From an uncultured Alphaproteobacteria bacterium (GTDB lineage Bacteria > Pseudomonadota > Alphaproteobacteria > Rs-D84): a DNA stretch of 64,000 nt. The position numbers were made by a program, and so were the translations under genes. The notes below the pieces were generated by a model. The model ran no database searches and was not told the DNA's origin. It worked only from the letters and a program-made list of their open reading frames with translations. The stretch's first letter is position 1, and every line of letters begins with the position of its first letter. Location: positions 1 through 64,000 of the forward strand of contig CAKQGH010000003.1 in assembly GCA_934232895.1 (NCBI GenBank), written 5' to 3'. This document shows, in pieces, positions 1 to 8,056 of the stretch.

Positions 1-76
1 GCGGTCGAATGCGACGGTCTTGAAAACCGCTGAAGGGGCAACTCTTCCGGGGGTTCGAATCCCTCCCCATCCGCCA
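1..76 (+). tRNA. tRNA-Ser (anticodon UGA), 5' end cut off by the window
   Basis: The window opens inside this gene, so the 5' acceptor strand and part of the D arm are missing. The 7-base anticodon loop CTTGAAA places anticodon TGA at 21-23. A long variable arm follows, as in serine tRNAs, then a T arm with GGTTCGAATCC and an encoded CCA at 74-76. Identity rests on the anticodon together with the long variable arm. A mobile island lies about 1 kb downstream, but its repeats do not include tRNA sequence, so nothing shows that the tRNA is the attachment site. Confidence 0.93.
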
Positions 77-112
77 CTAATAACTTATTGAAATTACTTA
101 AATTTTTAATAT

Positions 113-143
113 AAAACCGCTGTCCGACCAGCGGTTTTCTTTT
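113..143 (+). terminator. Rho-independent terminator after tRNA-Ser
   Basis: A perfect 10-bp stem (AAAACCGCTG / CAGCGGTTTT) with a 6-base loop is followed by a T-rich tail. It lies 36 bases after the tRNA CCA and would end the tRNA transcript. The stem is flanked by A and T runs, so it could work from both sides. Confidence 0.8.
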
Positions 144-331
144 TATTCGTGGGGCCTAAATGGGGCGTGAGCAAAAATCTTGTTGCGCCCTAAAAACATG
201 TACTGTCTGAAGTTACCCTTGCTGTGATGATGGTATTAAACCTTCGGTTGATTTTGCCGGAACGCCTAATAAATTGTTGCCGTGTTTGTCTAATACGACT
301 GCCATATTAATCAAAGAATGCAATGTGGTTA

Positions 332-580
332 CTAATATTGTCCATGTTGTTTCGGCTGGCGTGTCTTCTCTAAACGAATGTTCGGTTGCAAAATATTGTC
401 TGCCAATTCATCTGGCGTCCACCCATTTAGCCAAGCATCTAATATTTTTACCTCAAATCCATTTTTTTGTAAAATAGCTGACAAATACCCCAGACCCAGA
501 TTTTCTTCTGCAGTTCTGTGACTTACGGGTGCTGGGGTTACCAAAATAATGAAATTATTTTTGTTCTGCGTATTTTGCAA
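332..580 (-). pseudogene. N-terminal fragment of a B12-binding/radical-SAM-like protein
   Basis: The first ~60 residues resemble the start of a cobalamin-binding radical SAM enzyme: a beta strand FIILVTPAPV, then NLGLGYLSAILQKNGFEV and a DAW motif, where the family has strand-helix-strand. The reading frame stops after 82 residues, long before any CxxxCxxC cluster site. In another frame downstream (about 400 down to 226) an open stretch of ~60 codons ends in a normal stop, so this looks like a gene broken by a frameshift or deletion. It starts inside the 3' end of the NUDIX gene (26-bp overlap), suggesting former translational coupling. The exact parent family is uncertain. Confidence 0.5.
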
Positions 581-962
581 TTTCGGCCTTTAAACTGGGG
601 TCAGCGGACATATCTGCAAATTCTGTGGGAGATATCCATTTATATTCTGTGTGTTCATTTGAAAGTTTTACCTCTCCCCCCAGATATTTCGCCAACAAAG
701 TGATACCAACAGTCTGTCTTTCTTTTGCTGGTGTCATAAATGACCATAACGACCATGGTCTGAATTCAATTTCTACATCAAGCCCCGTTTCCTCAAAAAC
801 CTCTCGTTTGATGCCATCAGTTGTTTTTTCGCCGTATTCAATTTTTCCGCCAGGAATATCCCATAACTCGGCATAAACATCTTCTTCGCAACTGCGCTTT
901 AAAACCAGGATTTTATCGTCTTTACATACAATCGCTTTTAATGCAACTTTAAATTCCGCCAT
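555..962 (-). CDS. NUDIX hydrolase
   Basis: A 135-aa protein of normal single-domain NUDIX size. The signature G-x5-E-x7-R-E-x2-E-E-x-G is complete: GGKIEYGE at about residues 38-45, then REVFEETGLD. Such enzymes hydrolyse a nucleoside diphosphate linked to another group; nothing visible sets the substrate, though small stand-alone members are often MutT-like housecleaning enzymes. A GGGAGT Shine-Dalgarno-like sequence precedes the ATG at 962. It is followed by the overlapping truncated radical-SAM-like reading frame. Confidence 0.85.
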   Translation of the reverse strand: MAEFKVALKAIVCKDDKILVLKRSCEEDVYAELWDIPGGKIEYGEKTTDGIKREVFEETGLDVEIEFRPWSLWSFMTPAKERQTVGITLLAKYLGGEVKLSNEHTEYKWISPTEFADMSADPSLKAEIAKYAEQK

Positions 963-1160
963 TTGTTACTCCCTGCATGCTGGCATAGTACCGTATAAAT
1001 TCATAAAATCAAGTTTTATTGACTGGCAATCTGTCTTCGATTCCAATTCAACCCATTTGAAAAAAATTTGAAACTTACTACTAACAGGACTGGCCGAGCG
1101 TGTCGCCACGTGCCATTATAGCTTCCTGTTGTTTATATTGCTGTGCTTTGTATAAAATAG

Positions 1161-1453
1161 CGGATTTCGGCGGACTAATACAGCCTATGGTTGAATAATT
1201 GGCGGCGCGCTGGGGGCGGAAATTACAAAAATTCCCTGATAATCCCTGTATTTTGTTGTATGGCATTCACCGTAGAATCTTACCACACCGCCAGGAATCT
1301 GATATGTTTTTGTAATATAAACATATCGCTCGCAAGGCCCCGACAAACCGGGGCTTTTTTATGCAACTCACCCGCGGTATAGTGGTATTTTTCAAAAATC
1401 GGCAATTAAACATGACTTTCTATACTTTGGCCTTTTTCGGCCTGGCAGTGGTT
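1161..1453. repeat. Left copy of a 293-bp direct repeat bounding the mobile island
   Basis: This block reappears in the same orientation at 13289-13581 with equal length. The last ~95 bases (from ATGCAACTCACC to GGCAGTGGTT) match exactly and the first part has scattered substitutions. It holds a terminator hairpin at about 1337-1359 (GCCCCG/CGGGGC plus T6). The recombinase gene stop lies 7 bases to its right. Small reading frames across the repeat look spurious. A likely explanation is that the block is an end of a serine-recombinase element left by two tandem insertions, or an attachment region carried by the element. Confidence 0.85.
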
Positions 1454-1459
1454 TTGGGG

Positions 1460-2419
1460 TTAAATCTGATTTTTCGGTGCAATTGCAAACAGTTCGTCCA
1501 TACTATATGACTCTTTGCCAGACAGAATATTGTTCACTTTTTCTGGGTGCATATAGGCCAGATTCAGATAGCGATACAGACTGCGCCACGATGTGTGTTC
1601 GGATTTCACAACCTGGCCCAAATCGCCCGACTGTTCATATATGATGCGATATTTCCATGCGGTCGTAAATGCCCGCACAATCAGGTTGTTATTATCGGTT
1701 TTGGTCATCAGGCTTTTGTGTGGTAATGAATATTTATTGGTGTCGCCGTGGCGGTTTATAACTATTTTGCGGGTTAAAATTATCTCGCCATTATTCTGGA
1801 TAAAATCTGTTTTATTGGATTGTGTGTTTATATAGTCCGCGCGAATAAATGGTCGCAATGCATCTGGGGCCGCGTTTATAAAAAATGTTATTTGACCTGG
1901 CGCGTAAATCGCGCGGGTAATCAGCGTCTGAATCAGTTTACGACGCGCCATATATTCCAACGCATTGTAATTAATTTGTTTGATTGTCTGGGCAAATGTG
2001 GCGGGCACAGATTCTAAATTGGCATTCATAAATTCACATATCGTATCGGTGGCCAGCTTATCCACATCGTCCGCGGCCAGGTATGTTCCCGTCACCGCGT
2101 AATAGTAAAGTGTCGGTCGGTGTGGGCGCACGGTGCTTTGGTTTATAAATTTTGTGCCGTCTGAATTATACAGTCGTCCGGATAATAAATTGGGCGAACC
2201 CGCTGTTCGCCCCGATTTGCAATGTGTGTTGTTTGCCAGTTCCCTTTGCGCCGCATCAAATAATTCTTGGGTAATAATGGGGGCGTGCTCGCCCCGGGCG
2301 GTGGTTCCGGTAACCTTGCATTCCACATACCCCAGATATGTTTTACTGTGCAGTATCCGGTGCAATGACATTATTTTAAGTGGCCGACCACCCAAACGCG
2401 TCCCTTGCGCGTTGTCCAT
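1460..2419 (-). pseudogene. Serine recombinase, C-terminal part (frameshifted from N-terminal part)
   Basis: This frame carries the recombinase domain downstream of the catalytic module: MSLHRILHSKTYLGYVE, then a degenerate zinc-ribbon-like segment (NLLSGRLYNSDGTKF and YYYAV). The cysteines usual in large serine recombinases are missing, as in the DUF2924-associated subfamily. It overlaps the N-terminal frame at 2371-2419 with a one-base offset. Reading GTT-TGG and then GGT-GGT-CGG restores the expected continuation, so one G seems lost from a G run (plus-strand CCC at 2391-2393). The internal ATG at 2419 is probably not a natural start. The product may be non-functional unless a -1 frameshift occurs. 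Confidence 0.75.
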
Positions 2420-3057
2420 CGCTTGGCCATAATTCCAATTGTCGGCAGGTGTCGCGCCAAACCATCCACCGATTTCATTTGCAGATACAGTTCAAATATT
2501 GTGCGGACTTGGGCGGCCTCTGTTTCATTTACAACCAATTTTTTATTTGTAATATCATACCCCAGGGGCGGGAAGCCACCAATCCACAGACCCTTGGCCT
2601 TGCTGGCACGCAACTTGTCGCGCACGCGTTCCGATGATACTTCGCGTTCAAACTGTGCAAATGACAGCAGCATATTCAGCGTCAGTTTTCCCATTGATGT
2701 GCTGGTGTCAAATGACTGGGTGATGGACACGAAATTTACGCCATATTTTTCAAAGTATTTCATCATATTATGAAAGTCCAATATGGAACGCGAGAGTCTG
2801 TCAACCTTGTACACAACGACAGTGTTGACCAGGCCATGCGCCATATCGTCCAGCATTTGTTTTAACGCCGGTCGTTCCATTGTGCCGCCCGAAATACCGC
2901 CATCGGCGTATGTTTTGTAATATTCCCAATCATTAAATGCCTGGGATGCGATGTATGCCTTGCAAGATAATTCCTGATTGTCCAGGGAATTGAATTCCTG
3001 GTCCAGCCCGTGTTCGGTGGATTTGCGCACATAAATCGCACATTTAATTTTGGACAT
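2371..3057 (-). pseudogene. Serine recombinase, N-terminal catalytic part
   Basis: The resolvase/invertase catalytic domain is intact: IYVRKST with the nucleophile Ser at about residue 13, DGGISGGTMERP, the YKVDRLSR motif, and FAQFERE..SERVRDK on the long helix, followed by GGFPPLGYD at the start of the recombinase domain. Such enzymes cut and rejoin DNA through a 5'-phosphoserine link and integrate or excise elements. The frame ends after 228 residues because of the frameshift at 2391-2393. The start has an AAAGG site and overlaps the DUF2924 gene by 14 bases. Its place at the element's left end, next to the repeat, fits an integrase. Confidence 0.85.
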
Positions 3058-3493
3058 TGTTGAACCTTTTGTTGTTCAGGCCAAAGAAATCATAACCTGA
3101 TACTTTTGCGCCACATATCTCTTTGGCAACCGCGGACAGACTCTTGAACGACTTGCCGTTATATACGAATTCGTTGCGGTCGCCAACCGTGACCACGAAT
3201 TCCACGCCACGAAATGTTTTGATTATCTTTGCGCCCGGCGTCAGGTGATATTTGTTTTTATATACTCGTGTCAAACACGCATCGGGATTATCCATGTATT
3301 TGCGAAACATTGTAATGTGCTTTTTCGCTATGCTGACATTGTATCGTTCGCATTGAATATAATACCACAATGCGCGAATTTGGCGTTTGTATGGCGCGGC
3401 ACTGTATCGCGCCCACAATGCACTTTTTGCGTCTGAAGCTAACTTTTCTAATTCGGCCCTTGTGCTGGGCAGGTGCGCCGATGCAGATTTCAT
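3044..3493 (-). CDS. DUF2924 family protein
   Basis: A 149-aa protein whose C-terminal half follows the DUF2924 pattern: LTPGAKIIKTFRG, a V-x-V-x-D..EFVYNGKSFKSLSAVAKEICG stretch and a final SGYDFFGL. This family is found almost only in Alphaproteobacteria, usually directly upstream of a serine recombinase, as here with a 14-bp overlap. Its biochemical role is unknown; the pairing suggests an accessory recombination protein, for example a directionality factor or DNA-binding partner, but that is inference. The upstream DUF5681-like gene overlaps its start by 4 bases, so all appear co-transcribed leftward. Confidence 0.8.
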   Translation of the reverse strand: MKSASAHLPSTRAELEKLASDAKSALWARYSAAPYKRQIRALWYYIQCERYNVSIAKKHITMFRKYMDNPDACLTRVYKNKYHLTPGAKIIKTFRGVEFVVTVGDRNEFVYNGKSFKSLSAVAKEICGAKVSGYDFFGLNNKRFNNVQN

Positions 3494-3696
3494 TTCTTGG
3501 TCCTTTTTATTGCCTCGGTCCGCAGTTGCGCGCCGGCACGTTGCAAAATCATCTGTAACGTGCGCAATATATGGATAATATCGGCATCTGAAATACTTGC
3601 CGGCCGTCCCAGCGGATTGCCCGACACCCCGGGCCTAAACCGCATTTGCTTTGGTGGATTTTTATATGGTATTACATCGCTCCTTTGTCCGTGCAA
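3490..3696 (-). CDS. Short DUF5681-like protein (terminase-small-subunit-like N-terminus)
   Basis: The core F-x-PGVSGNPLGRPA matches the start of DUF5681 proteins, which often precede large terminase genes and may be small terminase subunits. At 60-68 aa it is shorter than the 126-aa relative at 7676-8056. The longer frame begins with TTG at 3696. The best ribosome site (AAAGGAG) instead points at an ATA at 3672, exactly where a second copy (4524-4622) has ATG-CCA-TAT-AAA, so the start codon may be mutated. It overlaps the DUF2924 gene by 4 bases. Confidence 0.55.
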   Translation of the reverse strand: MHGQRSDVIPYKNPPKQMRFRPGVSGNPLGRPASISDADIIHILRTLQMILQRAGAQLRTEAIKRTKK

Positions 3697-3771
3697 TGAA
3701 TGCTTACAAAGGCTGGGAAGTCAAGTCATTTCAGGTCATGGAATGCCGCTCCACTTGCAAATACTGGCGGG

Positions 3772-3800
3772 TTGAGTCAGTGATGTATCTTTTGTATAAT
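3772..3800 (+). promoter_or_regulatory. Predicted sigma-70 promoter for the ABC-fragment/kinase transcript
   Basis: TTGAGT at 3772-3777 and a perfect TATAAT at 3795-3800 are 17 bases apart. The next genes on the same strand are the ABC-F fragment (3866) and the P-loop kinase (4025). It lies between the two copies of the DUF5681 5' segment. Confidence 0.6.
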
Positions 3801-3865
3801 AATGTATTGATTTTTTTAACTTTTATGCTAGTTTGTGTTCATATATAAGTTATGGGGGTGTTTTT

Positions 3866-3988
3866 ATGGCACACAGACCTATTAGTATTGTTAATTTGTC
3901 TCTTGAGTTCCCGCACAAGGTTTGTTTTGACGGTTTTTCTGCCCAGATCTTACCGGGCGATAGAATTGCCATTATTGGTCGCAATTGA
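3866..3988 (+). pseudogene. ABC-F-type ATPase, N-terminal stub ending inside Walker A
   Basis: This 40-codon frame starts with MAHRPISIVNLSLEFPHK, continues ..FDGFSAQILPGDRIAIIGRN and then stops. That is the beginning of an ABC ATPase nucleotide-binding domain (A-loop region, beta strands, then GRN of the Walker A GRNGSGKST). The stop comes exactly where GSGKS should follow. It is either a remnant cut by insertion of the kinase segment at about 3985, or a short leader-like peptide. Intact ABC-F proteins of 500-600 aa act on ribosomes; this stub cannot bind ATP. Confidence 0.6.
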
Positions 3989-4024
3989 ACGGTCAATAAA
4001 ATAGTTCGTATAAAGGAGAGCGCA

Positions 4025-4495
4025 ATGTCTACAATTCATCTGATGTGTGGGTATATTGGTTTCGGTAAAACCACTGTTGCAAAACAAATAGAACAAGAAA
4101 CAGGAGCACGTAGATTTACACCAGATGACGTGATGATTGAATTGTTTGGTACAGATGTTGGTGATGACTTCATGAAAAAGGCAAATAAGGTTGATGAGTA
4201 TATCTGGGAACAGATTGCTTTGGCAGTAAAAAATGGACAAGATGTCATATATGATGCGGGATCATGGTCGGCAGAAGACAGAAAGTATGTTATGCAAAGA
4301 ATTCAAAAGTTGGGGGCTAAAGCCTTATGGCACCAGGTTAATTGCAATATTGAAACGGCAAAAAGACGTACGTTAGCACGCAGCAAAAGCGCAGAAGAGT
4401 TGTCAGTGGATGAAAAATTTTTTGATGAAAATCTATCCCGGTATGAACCTATATCGCAAGCAGAACACTTGGACGTAGTAGTTCATAACAATTAA
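4025..4495 (+). CDS. Small P-loop kinase (AAA_33/zeta-toxin-like)
   Basis: A 156-aa protein with Walker A GYIGFGKTT near residues 9-17, the Asp pair TPDDV where phosphoacceptor-binding residues sit in polynucleotide and zeta-type kinases, DVIYDAGSW as the second conserved strand, and a lid region rich in Arg (AKRRTLARSKS). It is probably a small-molecule or nucleic-acid kinase; the substrate is unknown. A strong AAGGAG site lies 7 bases before the ATG. The gene is in an A+T-rich patch between two copies of the DUF5681 5' sequence, which suggests it arrived as cargo. No antitoxin partner is evident. Confidence 0.65.
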   Translation: MSTIHLMCGYIGFGKTTVAKQIEQETGARRFTPDDVMIELFGTDVGDDFMKKANKVDEYIWEQIALAVKNGQDVIYDAGSWSAEDRKYVMQRIQKLGAKALWHQVNCNIETAKRRTLARSKSAEELSVDEKFFDENLSRYEPISQAEHLDVVVHNN

Positions 4496-4523
4496 TCAAT
4501 CACCAAGATTATAGGGACTTTAT

Positions 4524-4622
4524 TCATAGAATCCTTGGAATGTTGTTTGCCGGCCGTCCCAACGGATTGCCCGATACCCCGGTTCCAAACCGCATTTGCT
4601 TTGGTGGATTTTTATATGGCAT
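4524..4622 (-). pseudogene. Truncated second copy of the DUF5681-like gene
   Basis: A 32-codon frame starting MPYKNPPKQMRF and reaching VSGNPLGRPA before drifting into unrelated codons and a stop. About 75 bases match 3596-3670 with few changes. It has a good AAAGGAG ribosome site before ATG, which the first copy lacks at the equivalent position. The pair forms an imperfect direct repeat around the promoter-ABC stub-kinase cassette, as expected if a segment was inserted by recombination between duplicated gene starts. Confidence 0.6.
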
Positions 4623-4967
4623 ATTGTCTCCTTTATAGTGTTGCACAATTACTGCCTGCAAATATGCCCAAGTCAAGTAAAAGAATGCGATATTAATCAG
4701 TTGATTTTAGTTGTTCTTTATGCAAAACTGATAGTGAATCCAATGGGAATTGGGTTCGGGGCTGTAGTAGGCCTAGATTGTGCGGTGCGAATGCATCGTT
4801 AATTTAATGTTTCGGTGTGTTTTGCACCGTTATGTCCCTGACTTATGGTCGGGGAGCTGTTGATGTATATATGAAGATCAACGGAATCACTCACAATCTG
4901 ATTTACTAACTCCCCGGCCGTCAAATTCCTGTTTGGCGGTCTTTAAGTTATAGCAGGAGTTGTGTTT
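4623..4967. other. Intergenic stretch with no convincing gene
   Basis: About 345 A+T-rich bases between the truncated DUF5681 copy and the gene at 4968. Short frames here lack ribosome sites and homology that I recognise. The only useful signal is GCAGGAG at 4953-4959, the ribosome site for the next gene. A promoter for 4968 is expected here but no strong -35/-10 pair stands out. Confidence 0.4.
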
Positions 4968-5516
4968 ATGGCTGAAAATAAATACCGTTTTCCGGTTAAA
5001 CGTATTGGTAACGAAAAGTCGCCCAAATTGGTTATGTTGTTGTGCAATCCCGGTAAAAGCCCAAAACACTATAAACGTCTGTCTGATTATACTATGTCAT
5101 TGGATGGATGTTATATGGATGCAGGTAACAAGTTTTCAATTGTCCGACAATATGAAGAGTGGTGGGACGGAGTTTTAACAATTACAGATGCGTTTGGCAT
5201 TTCCGATACGAAAATATTAGCGTTGGAATTTTATCCATACCATACGGAAAGTTCTGCAGATATTCCAAAATATAACCGGTGGAATAATTATGCAAAATCA
5301 GCATTAAATGAAAACATAAAAATACTGGAAAAGTGCGTTAGTAAAAATATTCCGATATTTGGCTATTATTATGGTAATTGGATGGGGCTGGAACGCGTCA
5401 AAGAATTGTTGCGAAATTATCCAAAGTTTTATAAAAGCAGAAATTGCCAGGGACCAGCACCAAAATTAAAAGAACTTAGAAATTTTTTGGAACAACTGAG
5501 ACAAAACGGTAACTAG
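4968..5516 (+). CDS. Hypothetical protein in island accessory region
   Basis: A 182-aa protein I do not recognise. The start at 4968 is favoured by GCAGGAG 8 bases upstream; an in-frame GTG at 4962 is too close. It has an alpha/beta look: hydrophobic strand KLVMLLCNPGKSP near residues 18-30, TKILALEFYPYHTE near 85, and IPIFGYYYGNWMGLERV near 135, ending in a charged helix. The NPG..P and FYPYHTE motifs are compact polar loops at strand ends, as in active sites. The next gene starts 2 bases after its stop, so the two form a tight pair. Base composition is clearly more A+T-rich than the flanking phage genes, pointing to separate acquisition. Confidence 0.6.
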   Translation: MAENKYRFPVKRIGNEKSPKLVMLLCNPGKSPKHYKRLSDYTMSLDGCYMDAGNKFSIVRQYEEWWDGVLTITDAFGISDTKILALEFYPYHTESSADIPKYNRWNNYAKSALNENIKILEKCVSKNIPIFGYYYGNWMGLERVKELLRNYPKFYKSRNCQGPAPKLKELRNFLEQLRQNGN

Positions 5517-5518
5517 GT

Positions 5519-6223
5519 GTGACTGTGCCACAGAAGAATAAATCTTTGCCAGTATGGTGTTGTGATCAAGGTCGCTATCATGATGTTGGGCTAGATTTTC
5601 CGTATTCAATAATTCACAGAATTGGTGATACAGATTACCTGACCGGTGGTGCAGGTGGTGCACTGGCAGAGTGGCGTGTTTTTGATGATAAAGAAAGTTT
5701 GGTATATTTCTTTGCTGTTTTAATGCGTTCTAAGGTTCTTATTCCAGTAAAGTTTTTGCCGTCACGTGGGCGACCAAATAGTATGGCAATTATACATGCC
5801 AAACGTGGTGAATTGGATGCACGTATAGAATATGCAGATATCGGTGTGGTGGATTTATTGCCGGATGTCAAAGAGGTGAGCGAAATACACCAGCGTTTCC
5901 TGGCAGTATTTACATCCGTGCGGGAAATCAGTCAGAGTCCTGTATTGCCCATTGGAAAATCGTTCGGTGCTGTTGGATGTACACACTTGTATATTGAATT
6001 TAGCCATGTATATGAATGGATCAAAAAACACCACACAGATTTAGATTGTATTGCGATTGATTTATGGGGCAGATATTTTACACCGTTTGATGTCAACAAA
6101 TTTATAGAAGTGGCAGATGACGTTAAACGTGCCGCAATGGAATATTCGGGCAAAAATCTAATTCATGGTTTGCGCATGGCCAGCCTTAACGAACATGTAC
6201 CAAAATCACGCAAAAAGAAATAA
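5519..6223 (+). CDS. Hypothetical protein paired with the 4968 gene
   Basis: A 234-aa protein I do not recognise, starting with GTG directly after the upstream stop. It opens with PVWCCDQGRYHDVGLDFPYS, has no signal peptide or membrane segment, and ends in a basic tail (VPKSRKKK). A central FLPSRGRPNSMAIIH strand and a later LDCIAIDLWGRYFTPFD are the most structured parts. The tight coupling with the previous gene suggests a shared function. The position between integrase and terminase modules is where prophages carry cargo such as defence genes, but no defence domain is visible. Confidence 0.6.
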   Translation: MTVPQKNKSLPVWCCDQGRYHDVGLDFPYSIIHRIGDTDYLTGGAGGALAEWRVFDDKESLVYFFAVLMRSKVLIPVKFLPSRGRPNSMAIIHAKRGELDARIEYADIGVVDLLPDVKEVSEIHQRFLAVFTSVREISQSPVLPIGKSFGAVGCTHLYIEFSHVYEWIKKHHTDLDCIAIDLWGRYFTPFDVNKFIEVADDVKRAAMEYSGKNLIHGLRMASLNEHVPKSRKKK

Positions 6224-6238
6224 TGATACAACAGAAAG

Positions 6239-6264
6239 CCAAGGCCGTAATATTACGGCCTTGG
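6239..6264. terminator. Perfect inverted repeat between convergent genes
   Basis: CCAAGGCCGTAAT and its exact complement abut to make a 13-bp perfect palindrome 4 bases before the terminase stop and 16 bases after the upstream gene. There is no T run, so it may be a weak bidirectional terminator or mRNA 3'-end stabiliser for the two convergent transcripts. Confidence 0.5.
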
Positions 6265-6267
6265 GTG

Positions 6268-7686
6268 TCAAGATTGCATAGCATAATTTATGCACTGGGT
6301 CAGGGCGTCAACCTGGTCTTTGTATTTCGTGCCGGGAAAGCCCAGCAGTTCTTTCTTGAAATCGTTCCACCAGGGCTTTTCATCCTGCGGAAATTGCAAC
6401 GTGCCGTTTTCTATCAGTGCACTGCAGCCGGTCAGACGCGAAACCTTGTCCCCATTGGGTTTTATCGGTATTATGTGGAACGCCCGGCCACATCGGTCGC
6501 GTTGTGATTGCAGGTATTGAATCAGTTGCGTACCGCTGGCGGCATCTTCTATCAGCATCTCCACCTTTGCCCCGGCGCCGAACTCGTATTTCAACATGTC
6601 ATAGATGGTTATAGCATCTTTGACCAGACCGGGCATATCCCATCGGTTGCGGTAAACATCAACCAGATAAAAACGCCGGTCGTATGTCATTAACACGGCC
6701 ACCGCCGCAGAATATGCGTTCGTTGCGCCGGTCTTGTTGGCGGTATCCCAACTGATAAATACGCGCGCCACTGTACTTATATCAAATGTCGGGTTGGAAT
6801 AATAATGCAGCCATGATTCCTTGACTATGCCACCATCCAGTGGGCATGGTTCTTGTTGGTATTGTGCCGACCAAACATACGAACCCAATTCTTGACGTTT
6901 AGATTCGGCCACTTCCAACGACATGCGTTTTGGGTTCAGTGGGCGCCCGATCGCGCGGTGAAATATTCTGGAACCTAGGTGCCATTGTTCGTCCGTGGTT
7001 GCAATCTCTGGGATTTTTATATATGTCCAAGCGGTTGAGTTTTCTAGCAGGTATCCCGTCAGGTCATCTTCGTGCACGCGTTGCATAATCAATATGATTG
7101 TGCCATTTTGTGGGTTGTCTAGTCTGCTGAGCAGAGTGTTTTTATACCACTCGTTGACCTTGGTCAGGGCAGTTTCGCTGGTCGCATCGGATGGCTTTAT
7201 CGGGTCGTCAATTATGATGACGTTACCACCACGTCCGGTCATTGTGCCGTCAACAGATGTTGTGTATCGTCCGCCACGTGCGGTGGTGTTAAAGTCGCTG
7301 GGCGTGGAACGATTTTTAGAAATCACGGTGCGCGGGAATATTCGCCGATACCAATCTGATTCCATAACGATTTTGCTGTCGCGTGCAAATTTTTCAGCCA
7401 AATCGACCGAATATGACGCACTGACAATGCGTTCACGCGGATTGTGCCCCAGCAGCCATGTTGAATATGCCACATTGACCACGATGGATTTCAGACTGCG
7501 TGGTGGCACGTTGATAATCAAGCGTTTTATTTCGCCACGGCGCACCCGTTCCAGTGCGTCACACAACACTTCCAGGTGCCAGTTGGGAATGAATTTCTCG
7601 TTCCCAAGCTCGTAAAACACCCGTTGAACATAACTGTAAAAATCGTTACGCAACAGGACATCCATTTCTTTGCGTTCAGACATCAA
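6268..7686 (-). CDS. Phage terminase large subunit
   Basis: A 472-aa packaging motor. The N-terminal ATPase has the variant Walker A NVPPRSLKS near residues 61-69 and Walker B VIIIDDP near 180. The nuclease half starts with ISWDTANKTG and continues with a LIEDAASG strand and DQVDALTQC at the C-terminus, the usual acidic residues. Length and motifs fit the TIGR01630-type terminase common in alphaproteobacterial prophages. The start overlaps the DUF5681 gene by 11 bases. No portal or capsid genes occur in the same island, so it is either a remnant or depends on another particle. It is unrelated to the podovirus-type terminase at 50-54 kb. Confidence 0.9.
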   Translation of the reverse strand: MMSERKEMDVLLRNDFYSYVQRVFYELGNEKFIPNWHLEVLCDALERVRRGEIKRLIINVPPRSLKSIVVNVAYSTWLLGHNPRERIVSASYSVDLAEKFARDSKIVMESDWYRRIFPRTVISKNRSTPSDFNTTARGGRYTTSVDGTMTGRGGNVIIIDDPIKPSDATSETALTKVNEWYKNTLLSRLDNPQNGTIILIMQRVHEDDLTGYLLENSTAWTYIKIPEIATTDEQWHLGSRIFHRAIGRPLNPKRMSLEVAESKRQELGSYVWSAQYQQEPCPLDGGIVKESWLHYYSNPTFDISTVARVFISWDTANKTGATNAYSAAVAVLMTYDRRFYLVDVYRNRWDMPGLVKDAITIYDMLKYEFGAGAKVEMLIEDAASGTQLIQYLQSQRDRCGRAFHIIPIKPNGDKVSRLTGCSALIENGTLQFPQDEKPWWNDFKKELLGFPGTKYKDQVDALTQCINYAMQS

Positions 7687-8056
7687 TTATCTCCTTGGTT
7701 TGTTCGGACATCAGTCGGGACTTCAGGTTTTTTAGTATTTCCTGGTCGTTTGTTGACAGACTTTCGCGCACGGCGGCCAGGCGTTCTTTGTTTTCATCTA
7801 TGGCCAGCATGTGTGGCAACAGGGTTTGAATCGCACGCTGGTCGCCCCTGACAGAGTGATTGACGGTCTGTAATAGAATGGCGGTCTTTTTATCAATTTT
7901 TGTTTGCTTGCCATCTTGGGTGACCGGTATTTTTTGATTCAGCAAATCGTCCAACACCGAATAGGTATTGCGGCAACCGCGGGGCCGCCCCTTGGGGTTG
8001 CCTGATTGGCCGGGCTTGAATTGACTGTGGGTTGGTGGAATTTTGTATCCTGTCAT
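7676..8056 (-). CDS. DUF5681 protein, probable small terminase subunit
   Basis: A 126-aa protein beginning with the DUF5681 hallmark QFKPGQSGNPKGRPRG, followed by a helical region (NTYSVLDDLLNQKI, VNHSVRGDQRAIQTLL) and a charged C-terminus. Genes of this family sit immediately upstream of large terminases; recognition of the packaging site is the presumed role. It overlaps both neighbours (methyltransferase stop by 4 bases, terminase start by 11), so the three are one translationally coupled operon. Two truncated relatives lie at 3490-3696 and 4524-4622. Confidence 0.75.
   Translation of the reverse strand: MTGYKIPPTHSQFKPGQSGNPKGRPRGCRNTYSVLDDLLNQKIPVTQDGKQTKIDKKTAILLQTVNHSVRGDQRAIQTLLPHMLAIDENKERLAAVRESLSTNDQEILKNLKSRLMSEQTKEIIDV

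Noticed and set aside
1..76. tRNA-Ser as the attachment site of the island
   Set aside because: The 293-bp repeats contain no tRNA sequence and start more than 1 kb away.
1081..1266. 61-aa frame across the left direct repeat
   Set aside because: The right copy of the repeat does not preserve it, and it contains no recognisable motif.
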